The translations under genes and the position numbers were made by a program. A stretch of 64,000 nucleotides of DNA. It comes from Heterorhizobium halophytocola (lineage in GTDB: Bacteria > Pseudomonadota > Alphaproteobacteria > Rhizobiales > Rhizobiaceae). Below are positions 56,772 to 64,000 of the stretch, one piece after another; position 1 is the first letter of the stretch; each line of letters begins with the position of its first letter. The stretch is from NCBI RefSeq assembly GCF_017873095.1, contig NZ_JAGGJU010000015.1, positions 62,001-126,000 of the forward strand, in the 5' to 3' direction. Below the pieces are notes generated by a model. It had not been told where the DNA came from, did no database searches, and saw only the letters and a program-made list of their open reading frames with translations.

Positions 56772-57812
56772 TCAGGCCAATTCGGCTGCGATGATCTCCT
56801 GATCGGTGAAGTTCGTCCAGCGGGTCCAGCCTTCACCCTGCACCAGGCCATTGTCGGACAGGTCCTGCCAGCCGCTGTAGCGGGTCGTCGCCTCGCCGAC
56901 GAAACCCTCGTTCTCGGCATTGGCCTGATAGCGTACATATTCGGAGGAATGTTCGGCGCGGCGCACCTGCTCTGCGGCCCGGTCGATGAAGGTCGACATG
57001 AACTTGAAGTGCAGCAAGGCACCCGAGATCCTGACGGCGCTTCGCACCTCGCCGATGTTCAACGACAGCGGCCAGACCTGGTGGGTGGATTTCAGGAACA
57101 TGCGCTCGCCGCCCATATAGACCAGCGGCGTCTTGTTCAGGGCCGGCCCGTCCCAGATGCGGTCGGCGAAATAGACCCGCCCGCGCACGCCGCCCTTGAT
57201 CCAGATCGTCTGGTTGCGCCGGTCGAAATGCGAGGCATAGCCCGATCTGTCGAAGAGATCGCAGATCTCCAGCGGGTCCTGGCCGGGCTCGCAGATATTG
57301 TCGGCGATCTTGCGCGAGCTGTACATGTCGACCATCACGGTGCGCAGGCTCTGCTCCCCCAGCTTGTCGAGGAACCCGGTCAGCGTGCCGATCGGTGCGG
57401 TCTCGCAATGCGGATAGACGAGGAACTCGTCGGCGTCGACATAGAGCACCCATTTCTGACTGCAATAGCGGTTGATCAGCTCATTGACCCAGTCATTGCC
57501 GAAGCGGGCACCCTTGTAGGACCCCGTGCTGGAGAAGACCGAAACATCCGCTTCCGCCGCCAGATACTCCGTCGTGCCGTCGCTCGAGCCGTTGTCGATG
57601 CAGATGAAGTGCTCAATGCCGAGCTTGCGGTAATAGGACAGGAAGTAGCTCAGGCGGTGCACCTCGTTGCGCACGACGAAAACGACGACGTGCCGCGCCT
57701 TTTCCAACCCCTTTTGCAGGGAAACGCGCTTCACTTCCTTGCTTTTCCAGGATCGACGTGCGCGTGCCTTGAGATAATGCGCAAGGCTTGCTGGTGATGT
57801 GTCGCGGCTCAT
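56772..57812 (-). CDS. Glycosyltransferase, GT2-like (Glyco_tranf_2_4 type)
   Basis: 346 residues. The donor-binding fold includes VRNEVHRLSYFLSYYRKLGIEHFICIDNGSSDGT (about 47-82) and the metal-binding DxD in WVLYVDADEFLV (about 122-133). Probably adds a sugar residue or modifies the exopolysaccharide made by this locus. It is the last gene of the minus-strand run, 64 bases downstream of the GT8 gene. Confidence 0.85.
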   Translation of the reverse strand: MSRDTSPASLAHYLKARARRSWKSKEVKRVSLQKGLEKARHVVVFVVRNEVHRLSYFLSYYRKLGIEHFICIDNGSSDGTTEYLAAEADVSVFSSTGSYKGARFGNDWVNELINRYCSQKWVLYVDADEFLVYPHCETAPIGTLTGFLDKLGEQSLRTVMVDMYSSRKIADNICEPGQDPLEICDLFDRSGYASHFDRRNQTIWIKGGVRGRVYFADRIWDGPALNKTPLVYMGGERMFLKSTHQVWPLSLNIGEVRSAVRISGALLHFKFMSTFIDRAAEQVRRAEHSSEYVRYQANAENEGFVGEATTRYSGWQDLSDNGLVQGEGWTRWTNFTDQEIIAAELA

Positions 57813-57876
57813 GGATATTCCCGATGCTGGTCTCGACCTGACGGCGGCAGGTCAGCTGCCGTCGATGGCGGATATT

Positions 57877-58788
57877 CTACACGGCGTAGTCTCCGACAAG
57901 GAGGCCCCTTACGCGGGGGTTGGAGATCTTGCCGCCGAACTCGTGGGAGAGCCGCTCGCGAACCGAGCGCAGCTTGTAGACGAGCCAGCGCTCCAGGCTG
58001 ATACCCTTGTACAGCGAGCGGAAGACCGGATCTGCGGCCCGCAGCTGCCGGTAGACGCGGCTCTCGGCGGCACTCCAGGGAAAGAATGTGCCATGCCAGG
58101 GCTTCGGGTGGGCCATGTAATGGACCACGGCCAGCGACTCCCGCGGTGCCAGGTGCAGGAACTGCTTGGGGAAATTCCACTTGTTCGACACGAGGATCAG
58201 CGACGATCCGCAGACATAATTCAAGGCGCCCTGGTCGTGCTTGCCGTCGCAAACCGCCGGATTGGTGCGGAAGACTTCGAGCGCTTCCCGGCCGATCCAG
58301 CCCTCCCGATTGAATTTCAGGAAACCGGCGTTGAAATAGAAGCTCTCGCGACCGTTGTTCAACATCTCGGAGATCGAGGTGTAGTCCCGGGCGGCAAAGA
58401 ATTTGCCGGCGGGCACATAGGCGTTTTCCAGCGCCGCAAGGCTGCCGATGACCTGCGTGTCGCCGTCCAGATAGATGATCTGCGTGTACTGTTGCGGCAG
58501 GACCTGATCAAGGACCAGCTTGGCCATCGTGCTGACGCTGATCCGCCCCTGGAAATGTTTGGCGTCGAGCTCTCCCAGAGCCGACAGGAGTTCGGCTTCG
58601 GCATCGATGAGATAGACGTTGCGGTCGGCCAGAAGCGCCTTCAGCTCGTCGAAGACATCGAGCGGTTCCGACATCAGGATGACGACATCGGTCGAGGGCA
58701 ATGCATGGTCTCTCGCCTGCAGGGCCGACAGGATGGTGGGGAAGACGTATTGAAGATCTGCGACATAGACGACGCATTGAGTGTTCAT
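57877..58788 (-). CDS. Family 8-like glycosyltransferase
   Basis: 303 residues beginning MNTQCVVYVADLQYVFPTIL. The GT8 metal motif DGD appears in QIIYLDGDTQVIGSLAAL (about 94-112), followed by HDQGALNYVC (about 185) and HYMAHPKPWHG, both GT8-like. AAAGGA precedes the ATG. A longer frame adds 84 residues of atypical sequence and is rejected. Sugar specificity is unknown. Confidence 0.87.
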   Translation of the reverse strand: MNTQCVVYVADLQYVFPTILSALQARDHALPSTDVVILMSEPLDVFDELKALLADRNVYLIDAEAELLSALGELDAKHFQGRISVSTMAKLVLDQVLPQQYTQIIYLDGDTQVIGSLAALENAYVPAGKFFAARDYTSISEMLNNGRESFYFNAGFLKFNREGWIGREALEVFRTNPAVCDGKHDQGALNYVCGSSLILVSNKWNFPKQFLHLAPRESLAVVHYMAHPKPWHGTFFPWSAAESRVYRQLRAADPVFRSLYKGISLERWLVYKLRSVRERLSHEFGGKISNPRVRGLLVGDYAV

Positions 58789-58927
58789 CGCGATGATCCT
58801 TTCCTGAATATCTGATGTTTGGACGCTCGGCTGTGCGCTTTCCGGCCGACAGGCGACGCCAGGTCCCGGACCAGGGCCCGGGCTGTGAGGCCGCTTGCAG
58901 GCCGCAAGCGCGGCACGGAGGCCGCGT

Positions 58928-60391
58928 TCATGGGGCCAGCCCTCTGGCCGAACGCAGAAAGGCCGGCAGGGGTGTTGGTATCTGGACAGCGGCCACAGGC
59001 CTGGCGGCCGCGACCTTGTGCGTTTGCGTGGCGCCCGCAACCAGGCCCGCGGTCACACTGAACAGCAGCGACAGATCGGTGCTGCTGCCCGATATGCTGG
59101 CCGACGCGATCAGCGACAGCGATGCCATGAGGGCTGCCAAGGCGCTCTCATTGTTGCGAAGGCCGTGCCCCGCGCGGGCGTTCTGCACGACCCTGATCAA
59201 CTGAAACAGGAAGATCAGGAACAGAAGGGTTCCGATGATGCCGACATTGGACAGCAGCGCCACCGGAAAGCTGGACGCGCGAACGGTGCCGAGCCCGGCG
59301 CCGAATGTATCGGTTTCGAGAAACGAGATCAGCGCCAGCGCATTCCAGGCGGTGCGCTCTTCCCCCGACTGCGAGTCGGCCTTGTCGAGCAAGGTCATGC
59401 TGACGAGATCGTAAAGCGCGCCCCAGACATGCGGAAGCAGCATGATGCCCAGGCACAGGCACGGAACCACGAAGGCCAGGGTGGCAAAGAAGATCGAATA
59501 GCGGCGGTTCCAGCGGCGGCCGATCAACCGTTTCAGCGCAATGAAGAGCAGCATGGCCAGAACCAGGGCACCGGCGACATAGGCGGTGGTCGATGTGCAG
59601 AGCACGATCGTCACCCCGATCAGCAGGGTCACCGGGCCGGCGACGGGGCTTGCATATTCTTCCAGCCACAAGGTCGCCGAGAAGGCAAACAGCGCCAGGG
59701 CGGTGGTACCATAGGCGCTCGCCTCGGGATAGGAGCCGACGATGCGCTTGAAACCGCTGATCGTCTCTGCCGTGTGCATGGTGTAGTTGGCATTGCGCAG
59801 GAAATCGAGCATGTCGGGCATGCCCATGAAGAAGGTCGACACGTCGACGACGGCAAAGGCCAGGCATGCACATGTCGTGGCCATCAACATCCGCGTCACG
59901 AAGCGGGTATGGCCCAGACGGGCAAAGCTGCACACGAGCCCGAAGCAGACGAGGTCACCGAGAAGGTAGACGGACTGGGTGAGGTTCGCGGTTCCCGGCG
60001 CCAGGGGCGATGCGATGGCCGACATGGTGCCCGTCGCGCTGCGTGCGGAGGAATAGACCAGGGTTGCGCCCTGGAATATGCGCGGCAGGAAAAAGGCCGA
60101 GAGCACCGAGAACAGGATATAGGCTGCAAACCAGAAGCCCGGGCTGCGGTAGCGAAAGCTGGCGGCAAACGGCTGCCACAGCGACGGCTGCAGCACGATC
60201 GCAAGCGTCGCGAAGACCAGCAGCAGATGGCTTGGCTGGATGCTCGCGCCGCCCAGGGCCGGCAGCTGGATGGCCGCGGCAGCGCCGAGCAGGGTCGAAA
60301 CTATCATGCCGCCGATCAGCCAGCGCATTCCCAGGAACAGCGAGAGGAGGCCGAACTGAGCGACGATGAAGCCGATCGGTTCAATGTTCAT
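58928..60391 (-). CDS. Wzy-type polysaccharide polymerase / O-antigen ligase-like protein
   Basis: 487 residues with about 11-12 membrane helices and a large periplasmic loop, the O-antigen ligase/Wzy shape (ExoQ analogue by context). Visible: SGFKRIVGSYPEASAYGTTALALFA, a conserved-looking loop, and GEERTAWNALALISFLETDTFGAGLGTVR. GGAGG lies upstream of the ATG at 60391; the longer start adds 15 unlikely residues. Polymerises lipid-linked repeat units in the inner membrane. Confidence 0.85.
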   Translation of the reverse strand: MNIEPIGFIVAQFGLLSLFLGMRWLIGGMIVSTLLGAAAAIQLPALGGASIQPSHLLLVFATLAIVLQPSLWQPFAASFRYRSPGFWFAAYILFSVLSAFFLPRIFQGATLVYSSARSATGTMSAIASPLAPGTANLTQSVYLLGDLVCFGLVCSFARLGHTRFVTRMLMATTCACLAFAVVDVSTFFMGMPDMLDFLRNANYTMHTAETISGFKRIVGSYPEASAYGTTALALFAFSATLWLEEYASPVAGPVTLLIGVTIVLCTSTTAYVAGALVLAMLLFIALKRLIGRRWNRRYSIFFATLAFVVPCLCLGIMLLPHVWGALYDLVSMTLLDKADSQSGEERTAWNALALISFLETDTFGAGLGTVRASSFPVALLSNVGIIGTLLFLIFLFQLIRVVQNARAGHGLRNNESALAALMASLSLIASASISGSSTDLSLLFSVTAGLVAGATQTHKVAAARPVAAVQIPTPLPAFLRSARGLAP

Positions 60392-60490
60392 GACCACCTC
60401 CGGCACGGCGGCGTCCGGCTGCGGACAGCTGGCCAAGCGGGCCCGCCGTCGCGCAGATATCCCGGTGCGCCGGTGATGGTCGTGGCGAGA

Positions 60491-61849
60491 TCATCGCTTG
60501 ATCCCGCTCTCTTTGAGGTCGATGGCGCCGCTGCCGATGCCGGCCAATGCCGTCTGCGACGGGCTCTTCGACGGCAACAGCGCCGTGGTGTCTGCGCCAA
60601 GCGGGTGGGCAATCTGCAGAAGGTCATGCGGAAGAAGCGGTGTCGTTTCGTCGGCCTCGATCACCACATCGCTTCCGTCCGGCTGGCGTCGGGTGATCAG
60701 GAACTGCCGCTGCACCGCCTTGCTGCCGTCCCAGTCGTCCTGGTCGCCGGCGACCTGCTGGCTCAGATCGGCTTCTTCGCCGAGCAAATGCGCCACCTGC
60801 ATGTCGATCGCGGTCTTGCGCAGCGCCATGTTGACCGTGTTCAGCGCCTCCTGGTTTTCGGCATTGCTCTTGTTGACGATGTCGGTCTGCTCCCGCTGGC
60901 TTTCGGCAAGGTTCTGCTTGGCCTTCGTCAGCGCAATCTCGAGGTCGAGCAGGCTGCTGCTTTCTTCCGCCAGGCCGCGGTTGAGCGAAAACTGGCGGCT
61001 GTTGTTGGTCAGGCCTTTCTTGATCAGCGCCTGAACGGTATCCAGCTCCTCGCGGGCCAGATCGACCTGCTTTTTCTGCGAGACGATCTTGGCTTCCAGA
61101 TTGGCGATCTCCTGCCCGTAGAGCCGTGCGGCGGCACCGGCCGCATCGACACGGCTTTGCAGCTGGACCCGCCTGAGATGCATCAGGTTCGTCTCGTCAT
61201 CCTTGAGCTGCTCGATATCGGGACTGTCCCTGAGTTCGTCCGGAATCTGAAAATCGTCGTTGCCGGCGATTTCGGCAAGCAGCCTGGCGCGTTGCATCAG
61301 CAGGTCCCGCTTGCTGACGACCGCCGTTCGAAATGCGCCGGCGGCCTCGATGCTGTTGCGCTGGAACGAGGCGTCATTGCCGCGCAAGCGCAGATATCCG
61401 CCGGCCAGCGACACGGCCTTCATCACCGTCAGATTGGTCTGGTAGGGGAATTGTCCGGGAGTTTCGACCATGCCGGTCACGAAGACCGGGGCATGGACCG
61501 CAACTTCGACCGCGACGAACAGGCGGCCGGGCAGATTTGCCGTGGCGGTCAGCTTCTTGGCGATCATGTCGGAAAGCGAGTCCGCGGTCTGTCCCGCGGC
61601 GGAGATGCGACCGGCGATCGGCATGGATATGCTGCCGTTGGCATCGATCAGATAGTCGCCGCTAAGGGCATCGGACGGCGCATATTGTCCGTCTGCAGCC
61701 CGCCATTCGACAACCCGCACCGCCAGCTTGTCGTCCGGCACGAGCATCTCTTCGGCCGCGTGGCAATACCCGGCGGCCGACATCGACAGGAGCAGGATCG
61801 GCAGCATCCGGAGGGTCGGGATGGCCAGTCTGAGCGCATTGATCTTCAT
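60491..61849 (-). CDS. Polysaccharide export protein, ExoF-like
   Basis: 452 residues: an N-terminal signal (about 1-31, ending AGYCHA), a polysaccharide-export domain (about 35-120; DKLAVRVVEWRAADG, LSGDYLIDANGSISMPIAGRI), an SLBB-like segment (about 120-160; VTGMVETPGQFPYQ) and a long coiled coil (about 200-350). The same arrangement as ExoF of succinoglycan synthesis. Acts in the periplasm and outer envelope with the ExoP-like protein. It overlaps the upstream GT2 gene by 4 bases (ATGA). Confidence 0.88.
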   Translation of the reverse strand: MKINALRLAIPTLRMLPILLLSMSAAGYCHAAEEMLVPDDKLAVRVVEWRAADGQYAPSDALSGDYLIDANGSISMPIAGRISAAGQTADSLSDMIAKKLTATANLPGRLFVAVEVAVHAPVFVTGMVETPGQFPYQTNLTVMKAVSLAGGYLRLRGNDASFQRNSIEAAGAFRTAVVSKRDLLMQRARLLAEIAGNDDFQIPDELRDSPDIEQLKDDETNLMHLRRVQLQSRVDAAGAAARLYGQEIANLEAKIVSQKKQVDLAREELDTVQALIKKGLTNNSRQFSLNRGLAEESSSLLDLEIALTKAKQNLAESQREQTDIVNKSNAENQEALNTVNMALRKTAIDMQVAHLLGEEADLSQQVAGDQDDWDGSKAVQRQFLITRRQPDGSDVVIEADETTPLLPHDLLQIAHPLGADTTALLPSKSPSQTALAGIGSGAIDLKESGIKR

Positions 61850-62838
61850 GGCGTGGTCCTACTCATTTCGGATGGGGTGCTTGCGCCGCGCGGAGAAAAC
61901 TTCAACACGCGCAGGGGCGACAAACGGCCCAGTACAAGTTCAATCAGGCCGAGAACATTGCCCTGCAGTCGGCCGCGCCGGTCGATGGCGCGATCGAACA
62001 GCGCGACGCCGCGGATATTGGCCAGGATATTGCGGGCGATCTGGGCGGTTGCGCGTCCCGTCGCCATGGTGCCCTTGCGGCTCAGATAGACGGGATTGGC
62101 GATCTGCGAATAGCCGAGCCGAAGCCCGGGCTGGCGACCGGAGCGGACGCCCAGGTGAACGCCGACGGCATCCATGACCTTCACGGAGCGGCCATGGCTG
62201 GCGATGGCCCGGCTGAAATCCACGTCCTCCAGCCAGGCGTAGAGCGGCAGGCTCTCGTCAAATTGCAGGGCGTTGCGTTCCACGGGCTGCAGGCGCAGCG
62301 CCATGTTGCAGCCATAGGCATTGTAGACGGGCGTAATCTCGCCGCTTGCCCGGTGCGGTTGCGCAAGCGCTGCCGCCGCGTCATCCATGGTCAGCGGCAG
62401 GTCGAGAATCCCGTCGGCCAGGACGTTTCCGGTCGCGATCACGATGTCGGGATGGTCGTTGAAGGCCTGCGACATGGTCTGGAGGTAGAGCGCGTCCGGA
62501 ATGAAGTCGTCGTCAAAGAACACCAGCAGGTCGCTGCGGCCGACGGCGGCCTGCAAGATGGCATTGCGCTGATGGGTCAGCCCCCGCCGTCCGACCAGAA
62601 GGCTGACCTGCGATGCCTGGGCCAGGTGGCCGGCATCCTGCATGTCGGGCACGCAGACGAAAATCGGCGTATCCCTGGGTAGAATATCGATCAGGTGACC
62701 TACCGTCTGCTCCAGCACGCCCGGGCGGCCCGCCGACGCGATGCCGACGGCCACCCGCAGCACCGTCTGAGCCTGCCGGTTTTCGGTGGCGGCGCCGGAC
62801 GGCGCGCTAGCGGATGCTGCATCACGGGGACTGCTCAT
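61846..62838 (-). CDS. GT2 glycosyltransferase (ExoU/ExoW-like)
   Basis: 330 residues. Donor-binding region RVAVGIASAGRPGVLEQTVGHL (about 28-50), DxD motif DLLVFFDDDFIPDAL (about 105-118) and acceptor-site ED pair in YAWLEDVDFSRAI (about 205). N-terminus is a disordered Ala/Ser stretch. Coupled by ATGA overlaps to both neighbours, the ExoF-like gene and the ExoP-like gene. Confidence 0.88.
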   Translation of the reverse strand: MSSPRDAASASAPSGAATENRQAQTVLRVAVGIASAGRPGVLEQTVGHLIDILPRDTPIFVCVPDMQDAGHLAQASQVSLLVGRRGLTHQRNAILQAAVGRSDLLVFFDDDFIPDALYLQTMSQAFNDHPDIVIATGNVLADGILDLPLTMDDAAAALAQPHRASGEITPVYNAYGCNMALRLQPVERNALQFDESLPLYAWLEDVDFSRAIASHGRSVKVMDAVGVHLGVRSGRQPGLRLGYSQIANPVYLSRKGTMATGRATAQIARNILANIRGVALFDRAIDRRGRLQGNVLGLIELVLGRLSPLRVLKFSPRGASTPSEMSRTTP

Positions 62839-64000
62839 AGGAATGTCTTTCTCGGGGCCCGATTTATGATCGCGCCCAGAACCTCGGATCCGGCATTGCG
62901 CAGGCTGTCGATCCCCGCATCGACGTCGTCGATCGTCGTCCGGGCATAGTCGATGACCATCAGGACGCCGTCGAATTCGGGGGCGACGGCGATGGCATCC
63001 GAGAAGGCCGACAGGGCGGACAGATCGAAGAACACGGCGTCGTACTGCTTCTTCAGGGTTTCCAGGTCGAATTCCGTATGGCGCGAGCTCATCATCAGCG
63101 CTGGCGCGCTGTCGGCCACACGGCCGATCGGCAGGAAGTCCAGCCGGGCTGCGATTTCGAACACCGCTTCGGGCAAAAGGCTTGCATCTTCCGCCACATC
63201 GGCAAGACCGAGTGCCCCGGTCGCACCGAATTCCGCAGTCAGCGTCTGCGCACCGGGATGCGCGATATCGACCAGCAGCGTCGTTGCGCCGGATCGGGCG
63301 CTGGCGACCGCCAATTCGCGTGCAACGGTAGAGGCGCCGGAATGCGGATTGGGCGACACCACCCCGACGGTCACGCGCTGCCGGCGACGCAGGGCAATGG
63401 CGAGCGCCGCGAGCTTGCCCATCCCGTCCTCACCGATGCGTGGCGCAGCATTGGCCGCCGGCGGTTCCGAACCTTCGGCATCGACCGGCGCATGAAAGCG
63501 CTCGATCGCGACGATCGAGGAAAGGCCGGTTGCCTGGGCGACCTGCTGCGGACGCGAGATCCTGCGGTCGCCTGCATGGCGGATCATGGCGGCCATGGTG
63601 CCGGCGCCGGCGCCGAGCAGCAGGGCAAAGGTCAGGATCAGGCCGGCACGCGGCGTGGCCTCCGACAGCGGCGGCGTGGCCAGCGATACGATCGTGGCGT
63701 CCGGCACGGGATAGGAAATCTTCTGCTTGGCGTCCGACAGCTTGACGAGCGTCGACTCAAACAGGCTCTTGCGCGCATCGGCAGCGCTCTGCAGCTCGGC
63801 CAGGCGGAACTGGTCGCGCGGATTGCTCTTGTAGTTGATCAGATCGTTGGAGGCCTCCGCGAGAGCTGATTTCTGCTCCTTGACGAAGGTTTCGAGCCAG
63901 TCGCTGTATTGCCGCGCGGACTGCGCATTCATGGCGAGGTTCTTGGAAATATATTCCTGCGCCACGGCATTGGCGATATTGGCGGCCTTGTCCGGGCTGG
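62835..64000 (-). CDS. ExoP/Wzz-like chain-length determinant with degenerate BY-kinase domain (5' end outside window)
   Basis: At least 388 residues; the frame is open to the right edge (PDKAANIANAVAQEYISKN), so the N-terminal Wzz part is missing. A membrane helix (about 20 residues, RAGLILTFALLLGAGAGTMAAM) precedes a C-terminal ATPase-like domain. There Walker A reads PHSGASTVA, lacking the usual Lys of GKST, while the A' Asp is kept (LLVDIAHPG). No C-terminal tyrosine cluster (ends NRAPRKTFL). Likely controls chain length without kinase activity. Confidence 0.88.
   Translation of the reverse strand, partial: SPDKAANIANAVAQEYISKNLAMNAQSARQYSDWLETFVKEQKSALAEASNDLINYKSNPRDQFRLAELQSAADARKSLFESTLVKLSDAKQKISYPVPDATIVSLATPPLSEATPRAGLILTFALLLGAGAGTMAAMIRHAGDRRISRPQQVAQATGLSSIVAIERFHAPVDAEGSEPPAANAAPRIGEDGMGKLAALAIALRRRQRVTVGVVSPNPHSGASTVARELAVASARSGATTLLVDIAHPGAQTLTAEFGATGALGLADVAEDASLLPEAVFEIAARLDFLPIGRVADSAPALMMSSRHTEFDLETLKKQYDAVFFDLSALSAFSDAIAVAPEFDGVLMVIDYARTTIDDVDAGIDSLRNAGSEVLGAIINRAPRKTFL

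Noticed and set aside
58895..62089. 1064-codon plus-strand frame
   Set aside because: Antisense to the polymerase and ExoF-like genes; composition is typical of shadow frames.

Overview
The window is one contiguous piece of a GC-rich alphaproteobacterial chromosome, almost certainly from the Rhizobiaceae (Rhizobium/Agrobacterium/Ciceribacter-like). The evidence is the rhizobial flagellar order flgE-flgK-flgL-flaF-flbT-flgD-fliQ-flhA-fliR, an aglR/aglEFGAK alpha-glucoside locus, a zwf-pgl-edd Entner-Doudoroff operon, ExoP/ExoF-type polysaccharide genes, soluble PAS-PAS chemoreceptors and a Rhizobiaceae-type intergenic repeat. No rRNA, tRNA, CRISPR array, integrase or insertion sequence was seen.

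Layout. 1-10263: late flagellar operon (hook, hook-associated proteins, flagellin regulators FlaF/FlbT, export apparatus, FlgJ-type rod protein, FlgN and two unassigned members), closed by a strong terminator. 10.5-12.4 kb: a WecG/TagA-type glycosyltransferase and folD. 12.5-20.6 kb: alpha-glucoside uptake and hydrolysis (LacI repressor, binding protein, two permeases, glucosidase, ATPase) with two LacI-type operators. 20.6-24.1 kb: PilZ-like protein, an SDR with a degenerate active site, a membrane-anchored Tlde1/DUF2778 protein and a small Cys-rich protein. 24.14-25.26 kb: a 1.1-kb non-coding block rich in inverted repeats and G-runs. 25.3-33.5 kb: three chemoreceptors, OsmC, DUF2061 and an XRE regulator. 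33.6-36.0 kb: DUF4394 protein divergent from an ECF sigma/anti-sigma pair, with the same bipartite motif facing both ways. 36.0-38.4 kb: AraC regulator and MFS exporter.

38.4-40.9 kb: acuR-acuI-dddL, a compact operon for cleaving dimethylsulfoniopropionate (DMSP) and detoxifying the acrylate produced. It has the same order as the Rhodobacter sphaeroides operon and is notable in a Rhizobiaceae-like chromosome. 40.9-46.2 kb (minus strand): a permease of unknown substrate and edd, pgl, zwf. 46.2-50.3 kb (minus strand): two unrelated small genes separated by a chimeric scar that joins copies of the 3' end of a puuB-like gene and the 5' end of zwf, followed by intact puuB-like and puuA-like genes for polyamine catabolism.

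50.4-56.0 kb: HI0933-type flavoprotein, two small hypotheticals, LysR regulator and a large membrane chemoreceptor. 56.8-64.0 kb (minus strand, running off the right edge): exopolysaccharide genes comprising an ExoP/Wzz-like chain-length protein with a degenerate Walker A, a GT2 transferase, an ExoF-like export protein, a Wzy-like polymerase and two further glycosyltransferases.

The two most interesting observations are the DMSP lyase operon and the puuB/zwf scar. The divergent sigma-factor motif is a third concrete, testable signal.
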